Shown here: in pieces, positions 34,401 through 45,054 of the stretch
How positions within the stretch are numbered: position 1 is the stretch's first letter
Layout: every line of letters starts with the position of its first letter
DNA from: Setomelanomma holmii
Lineage: Eukaryota; Ascomycota; Dothideomycetes; Pleosporales; Phaeosphaeriaceae
Length of the DNA stretch: 64,000 nt
Assembly (NCBI GenBank): GCA_010015745.1
Contig: ML978255.1
Location: 53,570 to 117,569 of the forward strand
Direction of reading: 5' to 3'
The notes under the pieces: model-generated
Database searches by the model: none
The model's input: the letters and a program-made list of their open reading frames with translations, nothing else
Told to the model about the DNA's origin: nothing
Program-made: the position numbers and the translations under genes

Positions 34401-36442
34401 CCGGTACCCTCCGCATGCGGCCGGCGTACTGCTCGACCACTCCTGGCCGCAGTCGTATCCACAAGGCCGTATCGCTGACGAGAATATGTGTGACTGGGGT
34501 AGTTTCAGGGGTTCCACAGCTCCATTTTCAACGTATCGGCCGGCGATAGGTTGGCCTCGGCCGCCTTGGAGTGCAGCGGAGACCGCAGAACGCCAATCTT
34601 TCGGCTGCATCCATCGAAGACCTTGCGATCGCTGTTTGCTGATAGGAGTGTTGGCAGCTTGTGGCCGTAACGAAGCACAACACGAGCCGCCTCTGCCTCG
34701 TTGCTTATACACAAGTGCACGAGTACCGGCTTCCGGTACCTGCTCACTCGACAGGGAAGACTTGCCACAGCAAAGTGTAAGCTTGAGAGTGCCGTCCCAG
34801 TGCGATGGACGTGCTGGAGTCGCGTTCAGTTGGGTCATACTCCTCTCAATTGCTCCACACTTGTGACAAGCATAGACTTGCCATCGAACAAGAGCAGCCC
34901 CTAAGTGTTCTAGACGACGCCTTGAAGTGAGTTCCCTGCTTGAGTAAGACGTCGATTGTCCACTGATCACAACTGATAGTTAGGTAGAATTGTCAAACTG
35001 GTATCACATGGATGGGTCTGCCTTCCGCAAGGTTTAGAGACTTTTCGTGGGCCGCTTCCTGCCAATTTGGTCATAAGACCAGCCTGCATCGCTGTACAGC
35101 CACAGTGTATACGCTGAGTCTTGTTGGAGTGCGGAGTTCCGGGTAGAGTGGGTCTTAGATATGTCAGAATCTTTAAACAGCAGGTATTTGTGTCCAGCAC
35201 CTGACGCGTAAGACTAGAGAGCCAAACCCAAGGTCGTGAAATAGATTTGAGCACAAATCAGTGCTGAGTAAGACTAGAGAGCCAAACCCAAGGTCGTGAA
35301 GTAGATTTGAGCACAAATCAGTGCTGAGCAAGAGGCTTGTCGAAGGCTGCACAGCTGTGTTTCGAGAGTCTTCCGGCGTATGTCGGATGAGCACACATGC
35401 CGCACACACTGCTCATGTCAAGAAGGATTTGGAATACTGATTCGACGCCCGTTGTGAGCATTGACCGCGCCACGATGGTGAGGTTGTTGTATTTGTTGGC
35501 TGTCCTGCCCCTCTTCTGAATAGAGGCGGTACCACTCTAATTCAGCTTGCCTTCTTAGCTAGAGCAGACCGCGAGCGCCCACTCATGGAGGAAGCTTCCA
35601 AATTTGATATGAAGTTCAGCTTGATTCATGTCGTGACTGTGAAAGAGCGGAGTGAGATTGAAGACGCGCATGCTTACACACCAGTCGCGCCTCGTGTCAT
35701 TGGCTACTGTAGCGTACGTTGACCGTACCCAGCTTAGCTTGAACCACATGAATTTGTCGTCCTTTGGTGCCACCTTTCGCTTTCTTACCCATCGTCGCGC
35801 CCCATCCGACGCATCGCAATGTAAGGATACGCCACTGTCACAGCGTGTCCGCTGCCGATGGAGCGGCAGCCTTGCCATCGACACCGCTCCGCCGCTTCTC
35901 ACGTGGCCACCCATTCATTCACGGACCAAGCTCGGGCCGTAGCGTTCACGAGATGATTCAGCCACAACTGTGCTGGGCTAGGTCGAATGCAGCAAAAAAT
36001 AATCGCGAAAGCTGGCCGAGTCACCGGAACAGTCGATTCGGCATCTGCTCATCGGCTTTCACAAAGCACCAGAATCTGCTAACGAACACTCGGCCGTTTG
36101 GATGAAACCCCTGATGCTCACATCACTTATGCTGTGCGGCGAAATTAAGGTTAAGGTTGCCTGCGGCAGGATTGATTTTTGCTTTCGCTTGCCTCTGCTG
36201 TTTTGACCAGTTGCTATTCTTGTATTCCTTAATCAGCAAACCATGAAAAGGATAACAGGGAGCAGGCGGTCTCGATTCGGTTAGCTATCATTTGCGCAGG
36301 TCGAGCCTGGGGTGTGTTTACTGTAGCATGTAACCTTGGCGATCTGCGATTCATACTGATCCTTTCCGTATAAGCAAGCCTCTGCCAACGGTTTTGGCGC
36401 ATTGCTTTCCACACCTTTGGATATCGCATTGGTGCTGGCGTC
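31441..36442. other. Gene-poor region, nothing recognised
   Basis: Five kilobases without an identifiable gene. The longest frames are 34272-34970 on the minus strand (232 codons) and 33842-34351 on the plus strand (169 codons); they overlap others, lack family motifs and show no clear splice context. A 60-bp tandem duplication lies at 35208-35327. The compositional impression between 33.2 and 34.9 kb is of possibly eroded coding sequence, but I could not name a family. Confidence 0.4.
35208..35327. repeat. 60-bp perfect-period tandem duplication
   Basis: Units 35208-35267 and 35268-35327 are nearly identical (for example A at 35241 against G at 35301). The exact 60-base period and near identity suggest a recent duplication. 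No gene overlaps it. Confidence 0.9.
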
Positions 36443-37279
36443 ATGACTTCACCTTCCACACTACAGTCTCAACCAATATCGAGACCTGGCCGGCGATCCA
36501 GACGAGTAGAAGAAGGAGAGGAGCTGGGAAAGAAGCCCAAGAAGGTCAACAGCGAGATTCGGAAGCAGCAGAATCGGATAGCATCAAGGAATTACCGTAC
36601 GTTCTGTCAAGGTCTCATCAACCTCCTCGTGCTATTTGCTAAGGTGAGGTACGATACAGGCGAGAAGCGAAAACGAAAGCTGCAATACCTCCAGCAGCTG
36701 ATAAAAGACGGATCGAACGACGAGCTGACACCAGAAACGTCACCGCAACAACAGGAGGCGCAACTCCCACCGTTCTCCACAGACCGCGAGGCTGGACCGA
36801 GCTCCTCGCCATTCATACTACCTTCGAGTGGGGAATTCACGTCCCTGAACTCAAACGTTACGACTGCGATGAGTTCCGACCTAGTGGCAACCAGTGGCTC
36901 TTTCGACAACCACACTCTTACCAACACGCTGGCATACCCACCCTTCGAGCTCCCCTGGAGCAGTCCAGTCTACGATCCGCCTCCACCAGCAAATGCGATA
37001 TGGACTATACCGACGTGGGGCTCCATGCACTCTGCATCTCGAGCAACTCCACGCCCAAGCAGCTTACAGTTCTCGTCGCCGGTGGGTCAAACTGTCTTCG
37101 AACAAGGCAGTAGTCCGTATCACCACCCTCGCCAGTTCACCATGAACTCAGATCACTACATTTTCGATACATTTTACGGGCACTTTATCGGGCCGCAAAG
37201 TCAATCGCCCGGCATTCCCAACGTGAGTCCGCCTGCACCGTCCTCATCCTTCCAGGGGCATTATCCTGGACCGCGTTGA
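36443..37279 (+). CDS. bZIP transcription factor
   Basis: Exons 36443-36596 and 36660-37279 give 257 aa. The basic region KQQNRIASRNYR is joined by splicing to EKRKRKLQYLQQLI; it has the N-x7-R core (NRIASRNYR) of bZIP proteins and a short leucine-type helix, as in the fungal bZIP class with compact zippers. The rest is Pro/Ser-rich, ending in PPAPSSSFQGHYPGPR. The 63-bp intron lies exactly inside the basic region, is a multiple of three and has no stop, so retention would insert 21 residues and separate the DNA contacts from the zipper. Targets unknown. Confidence 0.87.
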   Translation: MTSPSTLQSQPISRPGRRSRRVEEGEELGKKPKKVNSEIRKQQNRIASRNYRTFCQGLINLLVLFAKVRYDTGEKRKRKLQYLQQLIKDGSNDELTPETSPQQQEAQLPPFSTDREAGPSSSPFILPSSGEFTSLNSNVTTAMSSDLVATSGSFDNHTLTNTLAYPPFELPWSSPVYDPPPPANAIWTIPTWGSMHSASRATPRPSSLQFSSPVGQTVFEQGSSPYHHPRQFTMNSDHYIFDTFYGHFIGPQSQSPGIPNVSPPAPSSSFQGHYPGPR

Positions 37280-39098
37280 GAATCACTTCTCTGCAGGTAC
37301 ACTTTGCACCTTGGTAGAGTAGAAAAGTCGCTGATGAATATGACAGTACTTCCTCGGTTCCCTGCCTCAAGCTTTCGAGCGCTCCGTGTACATTTGATAG
37401 ACATGTCCGACTACGCTCCCCAGTGCTCTACCGCCGTGTTTGACGTGGCCGTAACAGGTGATGAATCTATATCGCACTAGGACAAATGCGGTGACCAGGA
37501 GCGAGAGAACATCTGGGGCACATGGGGGCGGATAGCGCCCCGTCCACGGAGGTCGAGGGAGGTTACATCCCGCATTTTCGACCAATCATGCACCTACACG
37601 CAGTGACGACATGCGTCTCACACATTCTCGCAAGGGTATATTACCGAGATTGGCAGCCCGAAGCACGTTGCTACCAAGCTTACGCCAAGACCGCTCTCCC
37701 GTGGACATCTACGACATGGACCACGTCGGGAAGTCATGTCGCTTGGACGCTAGCCTACAACATGGACCACTTTCTCGGATCCATGTTCCGCTATTCGAGA
37801 CATTATTCTTGCTTCCAGACAAGCTTGCCCCATGATTACTCTCGACTGGCTGTACCAAGTTTTGGCACCTATCACGGGACAGTCTATCGCCCTATTGACT
37901 CAGCTTATGCACCGCATCGATCCAGTCATCGTCCTGTGTCTACGTACACATTCGTCACCTACGACCAATATGTGCCTTCCAATAGCCGATGTTGGCCGGG
38001 AGATTGGGACTGACACACCCGCAATCTTCATCTCAAATCAACCTTGCCGCTTTGTCACTTACTTGTCTGAAGCGATCAAAGGATGAGGATACGTCAGACT
38101 TGACGGTCAAACGCTATCAAACGCTGTATCCTCTCTCAAAGAAGGGAGGTCTGGTATGGTCGTTGGGACATGGAAGGGGATACTCCATCGCTTCACGGCT
38201 CGCAGGCTCAAAAGATCGCAGTGAGCGTTCTACACCTACCGCATATGAGGGTTGTTAGTCTGACTGCGTACGAGACGGATAGCTCGTATCGTCACAGAGT
38301 TCTTAACTGTAGCTTGATATGTTACCTTGCACCTAGCGATGCAAAACTCGAAACGTAGATCAATAGTGCTTCAGATTCATCAATGCCACCTCGTGGTCTT
38401 CAGTCTTTGCAGCTGTGCTCCAAGTGGTCGCGAATTCCGTCAGTGCAAACATGTATCGCCGACATGACTGAGCTCCGCACCGGCGTCCCGTCTCACATGC
38501 TTCCTCAAGCCCATCCTTCCAAAATCCTTCGTTACGCGTCCTCGAGACCAGGCATAGTCTCTGAGCATTTTTCGATACATCCGCAGAGCCAGTAGAGCCT
38601 TTAGGCTCCACTGAAGGGATCTGGCACCACCCCATTGGTCCCAGGTTCAACGTCCGGTTGAAACTTTAGAGGACATTTCAATGCCAAGATGCGAGATTAC
38701 AGGAAACTTCTCGCTGTGTAAGACATATCTCGATGGTTATCGTGGGTTGAGAATCCTTCCAAAAGCGTGGATACGCGTATCGACGATTCACATGGTATGG
38801 ATATTCATGGTGCTGAGCTGGACAGAAGATCCATCTCGGATGACCTAGGATACGCAACTAGATGCGAAGAGCATAGATGTCTACCGTGACAACCTTAGGA
38901 AGTTGTTTTCGCGGGTGGCGGAAATGAAGCCTTCCGCGATGCTTCACTGGTTCAGTTCGGATGTCTAGTCTACCCGAGACCCCGCATCCGCTACAACATC
39001 TCTAGCATAAGAACAACTCTACCTATACCATCTTAATTGAATCTTCTTTGATACGTCTTCAAATCGCAAGATCAAAGGCATACAGCAACGAGACCACA
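37280..39098. other. Spacer, no gene recognised
   Basis: About 1.8 kb. A 163-codon frame at 37522-38013 (plus) has no family features and is flanked by overlapping frames. The right end is the promoter region of the hydrolase gene. Confidence 0.45.
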
Positions 39099-40106
39099 AT
39101 GTCGCAGAATGCTGTGAAGCGCCCGAACTTCGACCCAGCCTACAAAAATGGGAAGGGCTGGCCAGGAGCGCCCGAGGTATCAACATTCGAGAGTTTACGC
39201 GCAACCATCAATACCGTCACAGCCGAAACAGTATTTTCTCAGTTTCCGAACCTCCCGATGACATGCACCGACATCGATGTACCACTCATAGAAGGTCTTG
39301 GAGAAAAAACCTGTGACCGTTGCTATCTTCCAGACGAAGACATCCAAGAGCAAGAGCAGAGCAGCCATACTGTAGCTCATGGTGGCGGTCAAATCGCTGG
39401 CAATCGTTTCTTCGGACCGGAACAGTTCTTTCGTGTTTTGCCTCTTCATGACGATTACATTTTCGTATCTGTGGAGTACAGACTTGCGCCAGAACACCCT
39501 GCACCAGCTGGCGCGTATGATTGTTACGCAGCACTTGTCTACTTAACAGAGCATGCAACTGAGCTCAGCATCGACCCATCCAGGATCTTGGTATGCGGGC
39601 TTTCTGGAGGAGCAGCACCCATTGCCTCGACGTGCCTGCTTGCTCGGGATCGGAACTTCCCATCGATCCGAGCCGCGATGCTATCGTATCCGCAGCTGGA
39701 CGACCGCAATGATGACTCATCGCACCAGCAGTTCGAGAGTGAAGCGTTATGGTGCGGAAAGCAGAACAAATACGCGTGGGATTTGATACTTGGGCAGGAT
39801 CGGGATTCGCCATCGGAATTACAAGTGCCAGGTAGAGCGAAAGATCTGTCAAGATTGCCACCTGTCTTTATAGGTGTGGGAGAGTGTGAGGTATTCCGCG
39901 ATGGTGCTATTACATATGCGAATCGGATCTGGAGTGCAGGTGGGTCCTGTGAGCTTCATGTCTGGCCGGGCGTATATCACGCGGCATCAAATATCGAGCC
40001 CGAAGTTCCAATCAGCCAGGCAGCAGCCGCAGCGGAAAGACACTTCGTTGAAATAGCGTTGGGCTTCAGGGAGAACAGATCGAATTTCGTGCAGGCTTCA
40101 TTGTGA
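39099..40106 (+). CDS. Alpha/beta hydrolase, HSL-type esterase
   Basis: A single exon of 335 aa starting MSQNAVKRPNF (gagaccacaATG context; the frame is open from 39048). It shows the hormone-sensitive-lipase family layout: HGGG oxyanion motif (VAHGGGQIAGNRF), YRLAPEHPAPA, nucleophile elbow CGLSGGAAP, the acid segment GECEVFRDG and the histidine in VWPGVYHAA. At the acid position Glu stands where many relatives have Asp. The segment before HGGG is Glu/Gln-rich and poor in the usual strand residues (QEQEQSSHTVAHGGG). Such enzymes hydrolyse short-chain esters or lactones. It lies directly upstream of, and on the same strand as, a Zn2Cys6 regulator. Confidence 0.85.
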   Translation: MSQNAVKRPNFDPAYKNGKGWPGAPEVSTFESLRATINTVTAETVFSQFPNLPMTCTDIDVPLIEGLGEKTCDRCYLPDEDIQEQEQSSHTVAHGGGQIAGNRFFGPEQFFRVLPLHDDYIFVSVEYRLAPEHPAPAGAYDCYAALVYLTEHATELSIDPSRILVCGLSGGAAPIASTCLLARDRNFPSIRAAMLSYPQLDDRNDDSSHQQFESEALWCGKQNKYAWDLILGQDRDSPSELQVPGRAKDLSRLPPVFIGVGECEVFRDGAITYANRIWSAGGSCELHVWPGVYHAASNIEPEVPISQAAAAAERHFVEIALGFRENRSNFVQASL

Positions 40107-40241
40107 TAGGCATGTAAAGTAGATGATAGTCAGCAAAATAGAAGCAGACGCAGGTGTGATTATTGCCTGCTGGTGCACGTGCCGCCACGCTAACCTTTTC
40201 TCAGCGCACAGGGGCGATTCACCGCGAGTACTAACCTTCAC

Positions 40242-43200
40242 ATGTTGTCCATCCCTCCCTCACTGGTATTAGATGGTATGAAACTCATCAGTGAAATCAC
40301 GAAGAACCTAATGTCTTCACAGGATGGCTTAAACCCGATTGCATGCGAGCCATGCCGCTCAAAAAAGTGCAAATGCGATCGCAAACTGTGGGTCTTCGCG
40401 ATTGTCTTCTCATTGCGAGGTCTAATATGCCTAGACCAGCGTGTTCGCAATGTCAAAACTCACCAGTACCATGTCGCTATCAAGAGGGTGGCAAGCGGGG
40501 ACTACCGACTGCATACATGGCGAGCTTAGAGAATCGGTTGCAAGACACCGAAGCCGCTTTGTACGATGCCCTACGTGCCCTGCAGTCCCAGAGTAGGCAA
40601 GAGCCTTCACCGCTCCAATTGGATTTGAGGAACTTGGTGGCACCCAAGGTCCAACTCTCCAAAGCTGAGAAGCAGAAGGAGTGGGAGCAGTACCCGCTGC
40701 GAACAAACGAAGAGCTCTCCGCGTGGTTTGCGCAGTACCATGGCGAAAACACCACCACATCCGAACCACTAGGCAACGTGAGATGGAGCACAAAACAAAC
40801 TCAGGATGGAGTCGAAGTCGACCTGGACATGATATCGCGTTCTGCGGTGCGTGGTATGAGCTCGACAACAACTGGCCATCGGGATACTAGAACGCAACCT
40901 GTCGCTCTAGAAGACGCCTTGACGCAGCTCCAGAATTGTAGACAACCTCCGGCGCCTAATGTTTTACCCCCAACTATCACATCTACTACGTGGGTCGAGA
41001 ACTACTTTTGAATCGAAGGTACAGACCGCACAGCAAATCAGAGTGTTCCAGTCCGATGCTGAGTCATGCGAGCTGAAGCGGGGTTTCTTCTTCCGTGGGC
41101 CTTCCGTCGCATACAAACTTTTCACAACGCAGCCAAGAACGAGTCGATGCACGAACGCCCTAAGTAAATGCTATGGAGAGCTATGGCGAGGAAACGCTGG
41201 ATATGGACTCGGGCATGGAAGATGGGCCACCCTCAAAAAGGCGGCGGACTTCAGCACCGCCGCAGCATCATGAGGTCGGGTTGATGCGCGACCCTGGAGA
41301 CAAGTTCTCTGGCTTCGTTGGCAGTGCTAGTGGTATATACTTCATTCGAAGTGTGTATGGAGCGATCCGAGAACCCACATCGCCGGTACATATGGAGACC
41401 CCGGGAAGTGACGTGGTCCCCGGGGAAGAAGACCATCTTGATCAAGCCAAGTCCAACACGTCTGATCGATTATGGCGAGCCAATGAGATTGATCTGCAAC
41501 CAAGAACACTTTTCACGTTCAGTGAGCTCGTCGACTGGACTGGGAGCTATTTCGCGAACTGGCATCATTTCTACCCATTTCTACATGCACCGACAGTGCT
41601 GGAGCACTTCCAAACAATCACTTCCAGTGGCGTGCCGTCAAAGGACACCTCGACAGACTTCCGATTGATCATACTACGTTCGATTATGTCTATCTCGCTC
41701 GCAGACCACAGACAAAGTCAGAATCGAACCTATGGACGTTGCCCAGCTCAACTTGTCTTCCACTCTTTTGATGATGCAGTTAACAGCCTACAACCAGTGC
41801 TCTCCACACCCAGCTCCGTGCTCGGTCTCCAGGCTGCTATAAGTGTTCAACTTTTCCTGATCTCCATGCTACGGCTCAATGCAGCCACACGTCTAGGCGG
41901 ACTTATCAACCGAATGGCTCTCCAGCTTGGACTTCATCGTTGCCCAGCACGCTACTCGTCGTTTACTGCAGATGACAAAGAACTTCGCCTACGCATATTC
42001 TGGTCGCTATATGCTATCGACCGCTTTATTTGCCAATCTATGGGTTTGCCTTTGGGAATCGCAGATGACGATGTGGACGTATGCTTCCCAACCGCTGAGC
42101 TTCATTCCGAAGAGTCAGACTTGCATGCAGGTAAGTCCTTCGGTCGGCCATTTGGGCAAACCACTTACATGCTCAGAGGGTAGATTGCTCCTGCTGGACT
42201 TTGTGGCCCGCGCATCTCGATTACGCGGGGAGATTATTGAACTGCGCAACAAGTCGGTGCAATACCGCCAGAAAGATCCCGATAAAGCGACCGCATTGAG
42301 TGCTCAGCTTGTTTCTTGGTGGAACAGAGTGGAAGCTATGAGCGATGCCGAAGATTATCCTCAGATGTCACCGTATCATCTCACCATCCTTACACTGCTC
42401 AAACACGAATCCATCATCTCTTTGCATCGGCCGATCTTGGCTGCTTCGCGCCGTGGTGCAGAGTACGATGCGGCTCTGCACCTTTGCATTGGATCTGCTC
42501 GATCTATCATCACCACGCTTCACAAGGCTATCACTTCAGTCTCTCGACAGCCTAGTGAACCTGAGCAGATGACGTTGTTGTGGCCGTCGTGTACGTGGGC
42601 GGTTTGGATCAGTACCTTCATCCTTTTCTACGCTGCCACAGGAGATCACCTATCCAATGAAGTTGCAACAAGGTAAGCAATGCTGAAATCACAGCCGAGC
42701 GGTAGCTGACATGCTCTCAAAGGCTGGCCAATCGAAGCCTTCAGGTGTTGCAGCATCTTTCGCGTCGTGGTAGCAGCTGGCCAGAGGCAAGTGCCACTGC
42801 CATAAGAGACTTGCGGCACAAGCTACTGGAGCGTCGAAGAAATTACAATCATGAAGCGGTCGATACAACTTCGCGTCACGATAATCGACTGGCGCAAAAC
42901 AAGGCATTCACCATCATTCCGACGACCACAGATGGCGCGAATTCTGCTTCAGAAATGGCGCAGCAACTGGACCAAAGTGGAGGGTACGAGTTCAATGGCA
43001 TGGCCCAGGACCACAGCTTTTCGATTGCTGGTGATCCGGCAGCGGGTGGAGCTTCGTTCCCAGACTCTTCGCAGGCCGTGCTAGCAGATGTGGCAAGACA
43101 ACCCATGACCGTATACGAGAATGACAGCGCTTCTTTCAATGCCTTCATGAATGATAGCCGATATTACGACCTGAATTTTGCCGCGGGAAACACTCAGAGT

Positions 43201-43281
43201 CTGGACCCTTTCTCGGGGTTTGACATTCCTTTCTGGTTTGATCAAGATCAACATTGGGACATATTTCAGGACTTCAATTGA
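40242..43281 (+). CDS. Zn2Cys6 transcription factor with fungal TF domain
   Basis: Proposed exons are 40242-40387, 40435-40937, 41165-42130, 42177-42672 and 42723-43281, 889 aa. The zinc cluster (CEPCRSKKCKC, then DRKLPACSQC and QNSPVPC; spacing C-x2-C-x6-C-x6-C-x2-C-x6-C) is only formed by splicing the 47-bp first intron. A linker and short coiled coil follow (AYMASLENRLQDTEAAL), then an acidic/basic hinge with PPSKRRRT and the fungal transcription-factor domain with LGLHRCP and RLRIFWSLYAIDRFICQSMGLPLGI. The C-terminus ends FWFDQDQHWDIFQDFN, an acidic-aromatic activation-like tail. Introns three and four are well supported. The second, 40938-41164, is the weak point: it is long, and its donor (GTAGAC) was chosen because it restores the frame. 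ATGs at 40278 and 40311 are alternative starts. Confidence 0.78.
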
Positions 43282-43619
43282 TGTATATCATGTATATTAA
43301 CTTGTACTCAGGGTATATAGTCTTTATGCTAAGCACATGCGCTGCCGCTCTGGTTGAAGTCTCCCAGGTAATGCATTTTTGAACCCCTCGGTCTTTCTTT
43401 CCCCGGCCGATCCCCGCAACCCCACTACAGACAGCACTAATTGCCACATCCACAAAGTCCGATACAGGCCAGAGGACGTCGAGGTGCGGACATAGTAAGA
43501 CCGCAACACGTAAGTGTATCGCAAGTCAGAAATATTCCACGCTTGCACGCCTTCTGAATCAGCTCTGCAATCATCGTCAGTTCATCGTCGTTCCACAAAG
43601 CCCTACAAATCAACACGTC
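43282..43619. other. Spacer, promoter of dehydrogenase gene
   Basis: 338 bases between two genes on the same strand. No gene and no named motif. Confidence 0.5.
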
Positions 43620-44971
43620 ATGTCTCCTATCGCAACACAACGCGTCCACTCCATTGCTACCATTGGAGCCGATGGTATCGGTCCAGAAGTTGTCGACGCT
43701 GGTGTACAAGTGCTGCGCCAGCTTGCAAAACTTGACGGCACATTCGGATTAGAGTTCAAAGACTACGACTGGAGTTCAGAAACATATAAGAAGACTGGAA
43801 AGTACATACCAGATGGTGGTCTCGACGATTTGAAGAAACACGATGCAATTCTGTTTGGTGCTGTCGGCGCGCCTGGTATGCACATCTTAAATACTTGAAT
43901 CGTGGAAACGCTTGCTGACACCAATGTAGATGTTCCAGATCATATCTCGCTTTGGGGACTGAGACTTGCCATATGCCAACCATTCCAAGTATGTCTTCCT
44001 CCATTCTCAACGACGAATTGATCTGATCTCATGAAGCAATTTGCCAATGTACGCCCTACTAAGATCTTCCGTGGAACCGAGTCGCCACTGCGAAAAGCCA
44101 ACCACGGCGACCTCGACTGGTTAATCATCCGCGAGAATTCAGAAGGCGAGTATGCTGGGCAGGGCGGACGCTCGCATCGCGGTCAACCATGGGAAGTCGC
44201 TACAGAAGTCTCAATCTTCACTCGCCATGCTGTCGAGCGGCTGATTCGTTTCGCTTTCGAGACTGCACGAACGCGACCCAGGAAGTTTCTCACGGTTGTG
44301 ACTAAGAGCAATGCTCAACGCAACGGTATGGTCCTGTGGGATGAGGTCGCGACGGAGGTTGCTGAGGAGTTCCCTGACGTTAAGTGGGATAAGATGTTGG
44401 TAGATGCGATGACTTGTCGTATGGTGCTGGATCCGAAGTCGCTGGATACCATTGTTGCAACGAACTTGGTAAGTCAGATTTTCTCCCTGATGAGGGCTGG
44501 CTGTCCTCAAGGCAGTTTGTTCTTACCAGTTGCCAAAACACAGGAGAGCTTGAGGCTATACGTATCTCTGTGGAGGTGATCTGCGATAGACTCAATCTTA
44601 CTGACATCCTCCAGCACGCCGATATCCTCTCAGATCTTGCCGCCGCTCTAGCTGGCTCAATCGGCATCGCACCTACTAGCAATCTCGATCCCACTCGAAA
44701 GAATCCATCAATGTTCGAACCAATTCACGGTTCTGCCTTCGATATTACTGGCAAGGGTGTTGCGAATCCCGTAGCTACCTTCTGGACCGCTTCAGAAATG
44801 CTTATTTGGCTAGGTGAAGAAGAAGCAGCTAAGAAGCTCATGGAGAGTGTAGAGGCAGTCACTGAGCAAGGGGTACGAACACGTGATCTTGGTGGGAATG
44901 CAGGGACGAAGCAAGTTACGGATGCAGTATGTGCCGAGCTGGAGAAGACCTACAATGGTTCCAGAAAGTAG
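43620..44971 (+). CDS. Tartrate/D-malate dehydrogenase-like (isocitrate/isopropylmalate DH family)
   Basis: Exons 43620-43875, 43930-43988, 44037-44468 and 44615-44971 give 367 aa. It begins with the family start IATIGADGIGPEVVDAGVQ, has LFGAVGAPD spliced to VPDHISLWGLRLAIC, the substrate segment NVRPTKIFRGTESPLR, DWLIIRENSEGEYAG, the catalytic VTKSNAQRNGMVLWDE, and the family signature NLHADILSDLAAALAGSIG formed across the last intron, then PSMFEPIHGSAFDI. The sequence style is that of tartrate dehydrogenase/decarboxylase and D-malate dehydrogenase, NAD- and Mn-dependent enzymes oxidising 2-hydroxydicarboxylic acids. The last intron is 146 bp, about three times the local norm. It ends 83 bases from the converging HSP70 relic. 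Confidence 0.9.
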
Positions 44972-45054
44972 AGTTCAATCAGACCTGCCTATCTCCGAAG
45001 TACTTTTAACCACCAATTACAGCTCCAAAAGCGCAGCTGGGAGGTTCACAGTGC

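Noticed and set aside
34272..34970. 232-codon minus-strand frame
   Set aside because: No family motif, no splice context and long frames overlap it on the other strand. Left as unassigned rather than called.
37522..38013. 163-codon plus-strand frame after the bZIP gene
   Set aside because: Composition and overlap with other frames look like chance; no motif or intron signal.
44544..44561. 18-base micro-exon inside the dehydrogenase's last intron
   Set aside because: It would split the contiguous family signature NLHADILSD with six residues; a single 146-bp intron is simpler.
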